Source: Methylocystis echinoides (GTDB lineage: Bacteria > Pseudomonadota > Alphaproteobacteria > Rhizobiales > Beijerinckiaceae). From it: 64,000 bases of DNA. Below are positions 44,663 to 54,341 of the stretch, in pieces. The notes below the pieces were generated by a model that saw only the letters and a program-made list of their open reading frames with translations, ran no database searches and was not told the DNA's origin. The number at the start of each line of letters is the position of its first letter. Within the stretch, counting starts at the first letter, position 1. A program made the translations under genes and the position numbers. The DNA lies in NCBI RefSeq assembly GCF_040687965.1, contig NZ_CP156084.1, forward strand, positions 2,976,501 through 3,040,500, written 5' to 3'.

Positions 44663-46297
44663 TTACCCCCGCCACCATCCTCTGGCGGCAAGGGCCAGAA
44701 TCAGGGCCAACAGGATGGGAAAAACAAAGCCGCCAAGCCGCGCGAAAAACGTCTCCGCGGCGGCGGTCGGCAGACGCCCGTCGACGACGCCCTTCTCGCC
44801 GAGCGGGAGCGACTCCAGAACTCGTCCGTAACCGTCAATTATGGCCGAAATTCCAGTATTTGCGACGCGGACGAGCGGCAGACCCTCCTCGATGGCGCGC
44901 AGCCGCGCCTGAGCGAAGTGCTGATACGGCCCCGGCGTTCGCCCGAACCAGCCGTCGTTGGTGAGATTGAGCAAAAGCTCGGGCCGCTTCCCGTCCTTGT
45001 CGATTGGCGCGGCTTCCCCGGAGAAGATCGCCTCGTAGCAGATCAGCGGCGCGATCCGAGGCAGGCCCGGCGCGACGAGGGCGCGCGGCCCTTGGCCCTG
45101 ATCCCAAATACCCGGAACAAGGTGCGAGACGCCGAGCGGCCGCAACAGGCCCTCGAGCGGAAGATATTCGCCGAAGGGCACAAGATGCGCCTTGTCATAG
45201 AAGGCGAGGAGGCGGGCGCCTTGCAAAACCTCGATCGAATTGAAGATTTTCCCGCGACGTCCGTCGCCGTCGCCTTCGACGCGCGCGGCGCCGGTAATAA
45301 GGATTTTGCCCTGAAGCGCCCGCGCGATCGCCGAAAGCGCCTGAGGTTCGCGCGAGAGGATGTAGGGAAAGGCCGATTCCGGCCAGATCAGATGGGTGAC
45401 GTCGGCGATTCCGGTGCGGTCCGGCGCCGTCGCGCGGTCGGACAGGCCAAGATAGTCATGCAGAATCTGCGGGCCGTTGTCAGGGCGGAATTTCGCGTCC
45501 TGGGGCAGATTGGGCTGCATCAGCCGCAGTTTCACCCCGTCGACATATTCAGTCGGATGCGCGGCGAGGCGCAAGGTCCCATAGGCGGTCAGGGCCACGA
45601 GCAGCGCCGCGGCCGTCCGCGCCGCTCCGTTGGAGAGAAAACGCTCGCCCGGCCCCCGGTCGACGATGGTCGCCGGCGCCGCGAAGATCAAAATCGCCGC
45701 GAGGTCGAGGCCATGCAGACCGATCAGCGCCGCGCCCTGTCCGAGCGGACCCGCCTGCGCGAGCGCCATGCCGAAGTCGTTCCAGGGAAAGCCGGTGAGC
45801 ATGTGGCCGCGCAGCCATTCGGCGGCGCCGAGGCCGGCGGCGAGCGCGAAAATGCGCAGGCTTCCCGAGGACCAGAGGGCGCGGGCGAGGACGAATCCCA
45901 GCGCCGGGAAGAGGGCGAGCGCGGCCGGCAGTCCCAGCACGGCGAGCGGCAGGGCCCAGGCGAACTGGTCCGCCTCCACGAGCATGGCGGCCCCGAGCCA
46001 CCAGAGGCCGGCGAGGAAATAGCCGAATCCGAGCCACCAGCCTGCGCCGGCGGCGGACAGGAAAGCGCCGCCGCGCAGGCCCGCGCCGCGCCCGGCCGCG
46101 CCGTCGAGCAGCCAGACCGCCGTCGTGAGCGGCGCGACCATGGCCGGCGCGAAGTCGAAGGGCGGCAGCGCCAGCGCCCCGACGGCGCCGGCCGTGAAGG
46201 CGACCAGGCGCCGCGTCCAGCCGTCGGCCAAAATGATGCGCTCGGGGAGAGAGGTCAGTCCCCCCCGCGCGGCGGTCGATTGCGAAAGTTGAGCCAT
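44663..46297 (-). CDS. lnt: Apolipoprotein N-acyltransferase
   Basis: Lnt adds the third acyl chain to lipoproteins at the inner membrane. The 544-residue product has about seven hydrophobic segments in the first 220 residues, a periplasmic nitrilase-fold domain and a C-terminal helix. The catalytic Glu (WPESAFPY), Lys (YDKAHLVPFGEYLPLE) and Cys (PLICYEAIF) are all seen. It lies 79 bp downstream of the corC-like gene, as is usual. Confidence 0.95.
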   Translation of the reverse strand: MAQLSQSTAARGGLTSLPERIILADGWTRRLVAFTAGAVGALALPPFDFAPAMVAPLTTAVWLLDGAAGRGAGLRGGAFLSAAGAGWWLGFGYFLAGLWWLGAAMLVEADQFAWALPLAVLGLPAALALFPALGFVLARALWSSGSLRIFALAAGLGAAEWLRGHMLTGFPWNDFGMALAQAGPLGQGAALIGLHGLDLAAILIFAAPATIVDRGPGERFLSNGAARTAAALLVALTAYGTLRLAAHPTEYVDGVKLRLMQPNLPQDAKFRPDNGPQILHDYLGLSDRATAPDRTGIADVTHLIWPESAFPYILSREPQALSAIARALQGKILITGAARVEGDGDGRRGKIFNSIEVLQGARLLAFYDKAHLVPFGEYLPLEGLLRPLGVSHLVPGIWDQGQGPRALVAPGLPRIAPLICYEAIFSGEAAPIDKDGKRPELLLNLTNDGWFGRTPGPYQHFAQARLRAIEEGLPLVRVANTGISAIIDGYGRVLESLPLGEKGVVDGRLPTAAAETFFARLGGFVFPILLALILALAARGWWRG

Positions 46298-46376
46298 GGG
46301 CGCCCCTGCGAATCAGCGGACCGACTTTAGCGGCCTCCGCTTGTCACGGTTAAGGCGGGGAGCGCGTTGGGGCCGG

Positions 46377-47309
46377 CTAGGGATGTCGACGCGCGCGCAC
46401 GCGCAGCTTGCCGACCCGGCGTGGATCGGCCTCGACAATCTCGAACTCATAGGCCTCGACCGGCGTGGCGATGATCTCGCCGCGCATCGGCACGCGGCCG
46501 GCGAGCCAGGCCACCAGGCCGCCGATGGTGGTCACCTCCGCCGGGGTGTCCTCGAGGCGGAAATCGACGCCGAGCCGCGCGGTCACCTCGTCGAGATCGG
46601 CGCGGGCGTCGACGAGAAAATCGCCGTTTTCGAGTTCGACGATCTCCGGCGGCTCCGCGACGTCGTGTTCGTCTTCGATGTCGCCGACGATCATCTCCAT
46701 AATGTCCTCGATGGTGACGAGGCCGTCGGTGCCGCCATATTCGTCGATCACCAGGGCGAGATGGGTGCGCGTCGTCTGCATGCGGATCAGCAAGTCGAGC
46801 GCCGGCATGGAGCGCGGCACGAACAGCACGGGCTTCAACAGCTCCGCCTGCGAAAGCGGCGCGTCGAAATCGATGATCTTGTGCGTCGCCGCCCCGTCGG
46901 CGGCCTCGCGCTGGTCCTCGCATAAAGCGATGTGATTCACGAAGTCGCGGATGTGCACCATGCCGCGCGGATCGTCGAGCGTATCGACATAGACCGGCAG
47001 ACGCGAATGGCCGGCGTCGCGGAACAAAGCGAGCGCTTCGCGCAGCGTCGCGTCCTGCGAGATCGCCACGATGTCGGCGCGCGGAATCATCGCGTCCTCG
47101 ACGCGCAGATCGTGCAGTCCGAGCACGTTCTTGAGCAGGGCGCGCTCATGCGGCGTCACGTCGCCGGCGGCTTCCTCGAGCGCGTCTTCGATGTCTTCGC
47201 GCACGGAGGCGGGGGCGAGGCCGAGCAATCCGCGCAGCCGGTCGAGAAGGTTGCCGCGCGCCTCGTGGCTGCGTCTTAACGGCTCCTCGTTTTCAGATCG
47301 TATCGACAT
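46377..47309 (-). CDS. CorC/HlyC-type CBS-domain protein
   Basis: The 310-residue protein has a tandem CBS pair (MIPRADIVAISQDATLREALALF; ARMQTTRTHLALVIDEYGGTDGLVTIEDIMEMIVGDIEDE) and a C-terminal CorC/HlyC transporter-associated domain. It lacks the N-terminal membrane domain of longer homologues. Relatives are linked to magnesium and cobalt efflux, but the role of the soluble form is unclear. It lies between ybeY and lnt, the conserved ybeY-corC-lnt order. Confidence 0.9.
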   Translation of the reverse strand: MSIRSENEEPLRRSHEARGNLLDRLRGLLGLAPASVREDIEDALEEAAGDVTPHERALLKNVLGLHDLRVEDAMIPRADIVAISQDATLREALALFRDAGHSRLPVYVDTLDDPRGMVHIRDFVNHIALCEDQREAADGAATHKIIDFDAPLSQAELLKPVLFVPRSMPALDLLIRMQTTRTHLALVIDEYGGTDGLVTIEDIMEMIVGDIEDEHDVAEPPEIVELENGDFLVDARADLDEVTARLGVDFRLEDTPAEVTTIGGLVAWLAGRVPMRGEIIATPVEAYEFEIVEADPRRVGKLRVRARRHP

Positions 47310-47318
47310 GACTTTCGT

Positions 47319-47815
47319 TCAGTTCGCCCGCTCGTCCACTTCGTCGGCTGCTTCTCCGGCGTAAGGGTCGCGCAAGCCCAACCGCAACGCGATCCGTCTT
47401 TCGAGGCCCTCCATCTCTTCGGCCTCGGCGGCAGTCTCGTGATCATAGCCGATCAGATGCAGAAATCCATGGATGACCATGTGAGCGGCGTGATCGCTGA
47501 GGGTTTTCTCCTGCTCCGCCGCTTCGCGCGCGACGGTTTCATAGGCAATGACGATGTCGCCCAGAAGCGGGCGGGCGTCGAGCGGGCCCGGGGTCGGGAA
47601 GGACAGGACATTCGTCGGCTTGTCCTTGCCGCGCCACTGCGCGTTGAGAACCCGGATTTCGGCGTCGTCACAAAAGGTCACGCTCATCTCGCAGTCGTCG
47701 ACGAGCCTGGCGCCGCTCTCGGCAAGGCTCGCGTCGACGCAGGCGCGCGTAAGCCGCTCCAATCCGTCGAGGCCGTCCCAGGGCGCGGCGGCGACGATCA
47801 TGTCGATCTCGAGAC

Positions 47816-47819
<4 letters not shown>
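47319..47819 (-). CDS. ybeY: Endoribonuclease YbeY
   Basis: YbeY is a metal-dependent endoribonuclease needed for 16S rRNA 3' maturation and ribosome quality control. The 166-residue product has the zinc motif HGFLHLIGYDH with three histidines and NVLSFP in its usual place. The start overlaps the phoH stop by 4 bp (ATGA). Confidence 0.96.
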
Positions 47820-48852
<1,033 letters not shown>

Positions 48853-48856
<4 letters not shown>

Positions 48857-50265
48857 GCCTTCGCCTCCTCGCCCTCGTCCATGAGCCGCCCCGCCAGCGA
48901 ATTGGAGCCGGCCGCGACTATTTCGACGCGCGCCACGCGCCCCACCCTGTCTGCGGCGCCGCTGACATGCACAGCCTGCATATAGGGACTTTTCCCCGCG
49001 ATTTGACCCTCGTGGCGGCCGGGTTTTTCAAACAGCACGTCGACCGTCTTGCTGACCGTGGCGGCGTTGAACGCCTGGCGTTGCTCTTCGAGCAGCGCCT
49101 GCAGGGCGGCGAGGCGCGCGCGCTTGACCTCTTCGTCGATCTGGTCGTCGCGCTCGGCGCCCGGCGTTCCGGGGCGGGGCGAATATTTGAAGGAGAAGCT
49201 GGAGGCGAAGCCGACGGCGCGCGCCAGCGCCATCGTGTCCTCGAAATCTTCATCCGTCTCGCCCGGAAAGCCGACGATGAAATCGGACGACAACGCCATG
49301 TCCGGCCGCGCCTTGCGCAGGCGGGCGATGATGTCGAGGTAGTCGGCGGCCGTGTGCTTGCGGTTCATCGCCTTGAGCACGCGGTCCGAGCCCGACTGCA
49401 CGGGAAGGTGGACATAGGGCATGAGCTTTTCGATCGACTCATGCACGTCAATCAAGTCCTGAGCCATGTCGACAGGATGACTGGTCGTGTAGCGCAGCCT
49501 GTCGATCCCCTCGATCTGCCCCATCTCGGCGAGCAGGCGGGCGAGGCTCCAGTCACGGCCCTCGTCGTCCGCGCCGCGATAGGCGTTGACGTTCTGGCCG
49601 ATGAGCGTGATCTCCCGCACCCCCGCCTCGACGAGACGCTGCGTCTCGGCGAGCACGTCGGCGACGGGCCGCGAGACCTCCGCGCCGCGCGTATAGGGTA
49701 CGACGCAGAAGGAGCAGAATTTGTCGCAGCCTTCCTGCACGGTGACGAAGGCGGAGACGCCGCGGGCGCGGATCTGCGCGCGGCTGGGCTGCGGGAGGGC
49801 GTCGAATTTGTCCTCGACGGCAAACTCGGTGTCGGTGAGGCGGCGGCCATGCCTGGCTTGTTGCAAAAGGTCGGGCAGGCGGTGATAGCTTTGCGGACCG
49901 ACGACCAGATCGACGGCGCGCTGGCGCTTCAGCACTTGCTCGCCCTCGGCCTGCGCGACGCAGCCGGCGACGACAATCTTCATCTCGCGCCCTTGCGCCT
50001 CGCGCGCGCGCTTTTCGAGCGCCAGCTTCCCGAGTTCGGAATAGATCTTTTCGGCCGCCTTCTCGCGGATGTGGCAGGTGTTCAGGATTACGAGGTCGGC
50101 GTCGGCTTCCTCGGCGGTCTCGGCGTAGCCCTCGCGGCCGAGCAAATCCGCCATGCGCGTCGCGTCATAGACGTTCATCTGGCAGCCATAGGACTTGACC
50201 AGAACCTTGCCGCCCCGCGCAGGCGCGCCCTCGGGCGCGTCGTCGAGCGTCGCCACCGCATTCAA
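48853..50265 (-). CDS. miaB: tRNA-2-methylthio-N6-dimethylallyladenosine synthase
   Basis: MiaB is a radical-SAM methylthiotransferase that modifies A37 of tRNAs. The 470-residue product has the UPF0004 domain with [10 protein letters not shown], the radical-SAM cluster motif CDKFCSFC and a C-terminal TRAM domain. Its end overlaps phoH by 4 bp. The usual alphaproteobacterial neighbour fur/mur is not seen upstream; rimI lies there after a 205-bp gap. Confidence 0.96.
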
Positions 50266-50470
50266 AACCGGGTTGGAAATCGTGTCTGCTCCCTCACGCT
50301 GGAGCGCCCGACTCGGCGGCGCTCACAGTCTGATCGCCATTATAGGGGCATTTAGCCGTCGGGCCGAATCCATTTCTTTCGGCGGAACGGCGAATTGAGC
50401 AGGACAACGCAACCTCCCCGTCGTCCGGCCCGGTCATCCGCGCCGGCGCGACTGTGCAGGCGAGCGTCGC

Positions 50471-50959
50471 TTACATTTCCAGCCGCATATTCACCGCCGC
50501 GCGCTTCGTCCCGTCGGCGCGCTGATAATAGTTTTCGCGCCGGCCAATCTCCCGGAACCCGGCGCGGGAATAAAGCTTCAGCGCAGCCTCATTGTCGTCC
50601 GCGACCTCGAGGAAGACGAGCCGCGCGCCGCCGCGTTCGAGATTCTCGATATGCTTGTCCAAAAGCATCCAGCCGAGCCCGGCGCCGCGCCGGGCCGGGT
50701 CGACGGCGAAGGTCAGCACTTCGGCGTCTGGCGGCAACAGGCGCGACAGGATGAAGCCGCCGAGCCTGCCCTTGGCCCCTTCGGTCACGGCGCCGTCGGC
50801 GATGACATGGGGGTCGGTGAGATAGCTCTCGAAGTCGATCTTCGACCAGCCGAAGGCGAAGGAGGCGCCATGCAGCGCCTCGCACTCCTCGGCGCGTTCG
50901 GCGCCGATGGGCTGCACGATGAAGCTCGGCTTCGCGAAAAAACTCGTCAGAAGGCTCAT
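50471..50959 (-). CDS. rimI: Ribosomal protein alanine N-acetyltransferase
   Basis: The 162-residue GNAT-fold enzyme probably acetylates ribosomal protein S18. Motif A (TFAVDPARRGAGLGWMLL) binds acetyl-CoA and EVADDNEAALKLYSRAGF is the following motif. It lies 10 bp downstream of tsaB, a conserved pair. Confidence 0.9.
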   Translation of the reverse strand: MSLLTSFFAKPSFIVQPIGAERAEECEALHGASFAFGWSKIDFESYLTDPHVIADGAVTEGAKGRLGGFILSRLLPPDAEVLTFAVDPARRGAGLGWMLLDKHIENLERGGARLVFLEVADDNEAALKLYSRAGFREIGRRENYYQRADGTKRAAVNMRLEM

Positions 50960-50969
50960 GACAGGAAAC

Positions 50970-51740
50970 TTAAGCCTGCGCGGGCTCGGAGGCGAGCGGC
51001 GCAGTCGCGGGGCTGTCCGGCAAGGCCTCTGCGCGGGCGGCGTCGCCCGAGGGCGCGGGGGCGGCCTCCTGCGGCGGCTTGCCCGAAACCGTCACGTCGG
51101 GTTCTTTGAGGTAGAGCGGCCGGGCCGGGGCGCTTTCCGGCTTCGCCGCGAGACCGAGGCGCGCGACATAGGCGATGTCCGGGGACGCCCGATCGCTGAC
51201 GATCCTGTGGGCCAGGCCGTTCGCGCGCGCTTCCTTGGCGAGAAGGTCGGCGCCCGAGCCGATGAGCAGAAACGGCCCGTCGCCGAGCGCCCGCAGCGCC
51301 TCATGGGCGCCGGCGCGGCGGGGGGTCAACAGCGCGCGGCCGTCCGGGCCGAAGGCGGCGACATAGACCTTGCCGTGACGCGCGTCGATCGCCGCGGCGA
51401 CGACGCCGTCGAACTCCTCGAGGATGAGCGGAGCGGCGAGCGCCGCGAGCGTCGAGACGCCCACAACGTCCGCCTTGCAGGCGAGTCCGATGGCCTGACC
51501 CGCCGCGAGGCCGATACGGATGCCGGTGAACGACCCCGGTCCGACCGCCACGGCGACCCGGTCGATGGTGGAGAAGCCGCCCTCGACCTTGCTCATGACC
51601 CGCTCGATGAGCGGCATGATCGCCTCCGCATGGCCGCGCTCCATGTCAATGGACTCGGCGGAGATGGGCTCCTCCGCGTCGCTGTCGAGGACGCAGGCCG
51701 AGACGGCGGGCAGGGCGGTGTCAATCGCAAGGATTCGCAT
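50970..51740 (-). CDS. tsaB: tRNA threonylcarbamoyladenosine synthesis protein TsaB
   Basis: TsaB pairs with TsaD to place threonylcarbamoyl on A37 of ANN-decoding tRNAs. The 256-residue product begins MRILAIDTALPAVSACVLD and has VAVGPGSFTGIRIGLAAGQAIGL, both from the ASKHA fold. The start ATG at 51740 fits the usual N-terminus. The C-terminal tail rich in Ala and Pro is longer than usual. Confidence 0.94.
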   Translation of the reverse strand: MRILAIDTALPAVSACVLDSDAEEPISAESIDMERGHAEAIMPLIERVMSKVEGGFSTIDRVAVAVGPGSFTGIRIGLAAGQAIGLACKADVVGVSTLAALAAPLILEEFDGVVAAAIDARHGKVYVAAFGPDGRALLTPRRAGAHEALRALGDGPFLLIGSGADLLAKEARANGLAHRIVSDRASPDIAYVARLGLAAKPESAPARPLYLKEPDVTVSGKPPQEAAPAPSGDAARAEALPDSPATAPLASEPAQA

Positions 51741-51805
51741 GGTCGCCAGAATATGACCCTTTTGAGCGCCCAAGCAACAAAGGGCGAAGCGCCAAGGCCC
51801 GCGGC

Positions 51806-52366
51806 TCAGGCCGGCTCTACGGCTCTGACCTGCGGCAGAAAGTGCCGGAGCAGGTTCTCGATGCCGTTGCGCAGCGTCGCCGTGGAGGAGGGGCAGCCCG
51901 AGCAGGCGCCTTTCATCGCGAGATAGACGACTCCATCCCGGAAGCCCCGGAACACGATGTCGCCGCCGTCGCCGGCGACCGCGGGGCGCACGCGCGTTTC
52001 GATGAGCTCCTTGATCGTCGCCACCGTCTCGGCGTCGGCGGGATCATAGAACTCGCCGCCCTGGTCCTGCGCCACGGCGCCGCCCTCGGTGAACAGCGGC
52101 GCGCCGGAGGCGAAATGCTCCATGATCGTGCCGAGGATTGCGGGCTTCAAATGCGCCCAGTCGGCGCCGTTCTTGGTCACGGAGACGAAGTCGCCGCCGT
52201 ACATCACCGCCTCGACGCCGTCGATGGCGAGCAGCGCCTGCGCGAGCGGGGCGTTGGCCGCCGCCTCTGGGGAGCGGAACTCCATGGCGCCCTGGCCGAG
52301 GACGGTCTGGCCGGGAAGGAACTTCAGCGTCGAAGGGTTGGGGGTGGCTTCGGTCTGGATGAACAT
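51806..52366 (-). CDS. NifU-like Fe-S cluster scaffold protein (Nfu)
   Basis: The 186-residue protein has the N-terminal Nfu domain (MFIQTEATPNPSTLKFLPGQTVL) and the C-terminal NifU domain with CSGCPSS, the CxxC cluster ligand. It carries Fe-S clusters to target enzymes, such as MiaB nearby. Its place ahead of tsaB is typical for alphaproteobacteria. Confidence 0.94.
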   Translation of the reverse strand: MFIQTEATPNPSTLKFLPGQTVLGQGAMEFRSPEAAANAPLAQALLAIDGVEAVMYGGDFVSVTKNGADWAHLKPAILGTIMEHFASGAPLFTEGGAVAQDQGGEFYDPADAETVATIKELIETRVRPAVAGDGGDIVFRGFRDGVVYLAMKGACSGCPSSTATLRNGIENLLRHFLPQVRAVEPA

Positions 52367-52462
52367 GGTTGGCCTCCTGCGCCCGGTTCAAGGCCGGGGA
52401 ATTGGCGCGTGCTTAGCACGGTTTCGGTCTGGGCGATATGGAACGTCTTTTTAGATGGGCAT

Positions 52463-52690
52463 TCAATCCTGTCCTCGAAAGGCCCGCTCGCGCCATCGGC
52501 GCAGCGCCACGAGGGCCCAGATCGCTTCGACGAGGCCAAAGGGCCAGGCGCCCTGCAGAAACCCATAGGCCGAGCCGAGCGCGCAGGAGGCCGCGAAGCC
52601 CAGCACGAACCACGGACTGCGGTCTTCCAGAGCGTAAGTCGCGAGCATGGCGCTGACGGCGAAAAGGCCGAAGAGGGTCAGAGCGTCCAT
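52463..52690 (-). CDS. Small two-helix membrane protein
   Basis: The 75-residue protein has two or three hydrophobic segments (LTLFGLFAVSAMLATYAL; WFVLGFAASCALGSAYGFLQ; PFGLVEAIWALVAL) and a basic end RRWRERAFR. Proteins of this length and pattern (YgaP/DUF-type) occur widely in Rhizobiales. Function unknown. It is divergent from the SnoaL-like gene, 44 bp apart. Confidence 0.7.
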   Translation of the reverse strand: MDALTLFGLFAVSAMLATYALEDRSPWFVLGFAASCALGSAYGFLQGAWPFGLVEAIWALVALRRWRERAFRGQD

Positions 52691-52734
52691 TTTCCTTCAC
52701 CGAAGCTGACGTTGCATTTGCCATACCAGCGCAA

Positions 52735-53151
52735 ATGCCCCAAGTTCTTCGGGCCATGGACGAAGACGCCCTTCTCGCCGCCAACGCCGCCTATTATCGC
52801 GCTTTCGCCGCGCGCGACTTCGCCGCCATGGAGGCGCTGTGGGCCGAGGCCGACGTCACCTGCGTGCACCCGGGATGGCCGGTACTCATCGGCCGCGCGC
52901 CAATCCTCGGGTCCTATCGCGACATTTTTCGCAATCCGTCGCAGGAGGCGGTGACGGCGCGCGAGGAAAAGCTCGTCGTCGACGGCGCCGACGGCCGGGT
53001 GTTTTGCGTGGAGGAAGTCGGCGGCGGGCTTCTGCTGGCGACCAATTGGTTTCGGCTCGTCGAGGGACGCTGGCGATTGCTGCACCATCAGGCGAGCCCG
53101 CTCTCCCCGCCGCCGCCGGCGCAGCGGGGCGTGAAGCCCTCATTCCACTGA
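52735..53151 (+). CDS. SnoaL/DUF4440-like NTF2-fold protein
   Basis: The 138-residue protein has the NTF2-fold pattern AYYRAFAARDFAAMEALWAEADVTCVHPGW and ends NWFRLVEGRWRLLHHQASP. Members are small cone-shaped enzymes or ligand binders with diverse roles. An ATG at 52756 is an alternative start. A proline-rich tail follows the domain. Confidence 0.75.
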   Translation: MPQVLRAMDEDALLAANAAYYRAFAARDFAAMEALWAEADVTCVHPGWPVLIGRAPILGSYRDIFRNPSQEAVTAREEKLVVDGADGRVFCVEEVGGGLLLATNWFRLVEGRWRLLHHQASPLSPPPPAQRGVKPSFH

Positions 53152-53163
53152 CCGGGCCTTTTA

Positions 53164-53379
53164 TTAGTAGCCGCCGCTTCCGACCAGCGGATGGATGCCG
53201 CCGGTCCCGCCGCCGCCGCCGCGACTCTGTCGCTGAGCCGACGCTTTGCTGCGCTTGGCGATCGTGACGATCCGACTGGCCTTGGAGACGGACGGCTCAA
53301 ACAAGCGGGGGGCCGGCACGGCCTGGGCGGCCGGCGCGGCGAGGGCGCACAATAGGATGATCGTAGGCACATAGCGCAT
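53164..53379 (-). CDS. Small exported hypothetical protein
   Basis: The 71-residue product has a signal peptide (IILLCALAAPAAQAV) and a basic, Gly-rich mature part ending GGIHPLVGSGGY. The ATG at 53379 follows GGGAG. It is low in complexity and has no recognised family. Confidence 0.6.
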   Translation of the reverse strand: MRYVPTIILLCALAAPAAQAVPAPRLFEPSVSKASRIVTIAKRSKASAQRQSRGGGGGTGGIHPLVGSGGY

Positions 53380-53448
53380 TTGGCGTCTCCCTTGGGGTGA
53401 CGGCGCAGCCTAGCAGATTTCGGCGCGGTCGGCGCGGCAACCGCCCCC

Positions 53449-54282
53449 TCAGCTCTGCCCGTCTTCCGTCAATTTCTTCCGCCGCCAGACTTTCTTCGGG
53501 TCGCGGCGCGGGCCTTCCACCAGTCTCACCACCATGCCCCAGAGCGTGCGCACATCCTGCTGCGTGAGGCCCATGCGGTGGAACATATTGCGCAGATTGC
53601 GGGACATCACAGGCTTTTTGTCGAGCGGCCGGAAAAATCCGCGCTTGTCCAACTCCTCTTCGAGAAAATCGAAAAAGGCCAGCGTCATCTCCCGCGTCGC
53701 CGGCGGCGAGCGCTCCTCGATCTCGTAAGGGACGGCGTCGCCATGCGCGGCGCGAAACCACTCATAGCCGACGAGCAGCACGGATTGCGCCAGATTGAGC
53801 GAGGCATAGGCCGGATTGACGGGGAAGGTGAGAATGGCGTCGGCGAGCGCCACGTCGTCATTGTCGAGCCCGGTGCGCTCGGGGCCGAAAAGAAAGCCAT
53901 GCGCTTCGCCCACAGCCAGGCGCGCCGCGGTATCGCCGAGCGCTTTCGCCGGGGTGACGACGGGCTTCATCTGACCGCGTCCACGCGCCGTTGTCGCGTA
54001 GACGAAATTGAGGTCGGCGATCGCCGCGCGGACACTATCGTAAAGCTTCGCGCTCTCGAGCAGATGCGTCGCCCCGGCGGCGGCGGCGTAAGCGCCCTTG
54101 CGATAGGCGCCGGTGCGCGGCCAGCCTTCGCGGGGCGACACCAGCCGTAGGTCGGAGAGGCCGAAATTCGCCATGGCGCGGGCGCACATGCCGATGTTCA
54201 CGGCGAGCTGCGGCCGCACCAGAATAATGGCTGGCCCGCCGGTGAGCGCCGTCTTGGTATGATCCGTCCCCGCTCCGACCAC
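53449..54282 (-). CDS. trmJ: tRNA (cytidine/uridine-32 2'-O)-methyltransferase TrmJ
   Basis: The 277-residue protein has the SPOUT fold. ILVRPQLAVNIGMCARAMANFG, FGPERTGLDND and PAYASLNLAQSVLL are the three motifs that form the knot and bind S-adenosylmethionine. It begins with GTG at 54282. The length and C-terminal helical extension (REMTLAFFDFLEEELDKRGFFR) fit TrmJ better than other TrmH-group members. Confidence 0.9.
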   Translation of the reverse strand: MVGAGTDHTKTALTGGPAIILVRPQLAVNIGMCARAMANFGLSDLRLVSPREGWPRTGAYRKGAYAAAAGATHLLESAKLYDSVRAAIADLNFVYATTARGRGQMKPVVTPAKALGDTAARLAVGEAHGFLFGPERTGLDNDDVALADAILTFPVNPAYASLNLAQSVLLVGYEWFRAAHGDAVPYEIEERSPPATREMTLAFFDFLEEELDKRGFFRPLDKKPVMSRNLRNMFHRMGLTQQDVRTLWGMVVRLVEGPRRDPKKVWRRKKLTEDGQS

Positions 54283-54341
54283 TGTCGCGTCCTTTCGCCA
54301 AGGATCGCTAATTAGGCGGAAGCGGCGCGCGGGGGAAGGGG

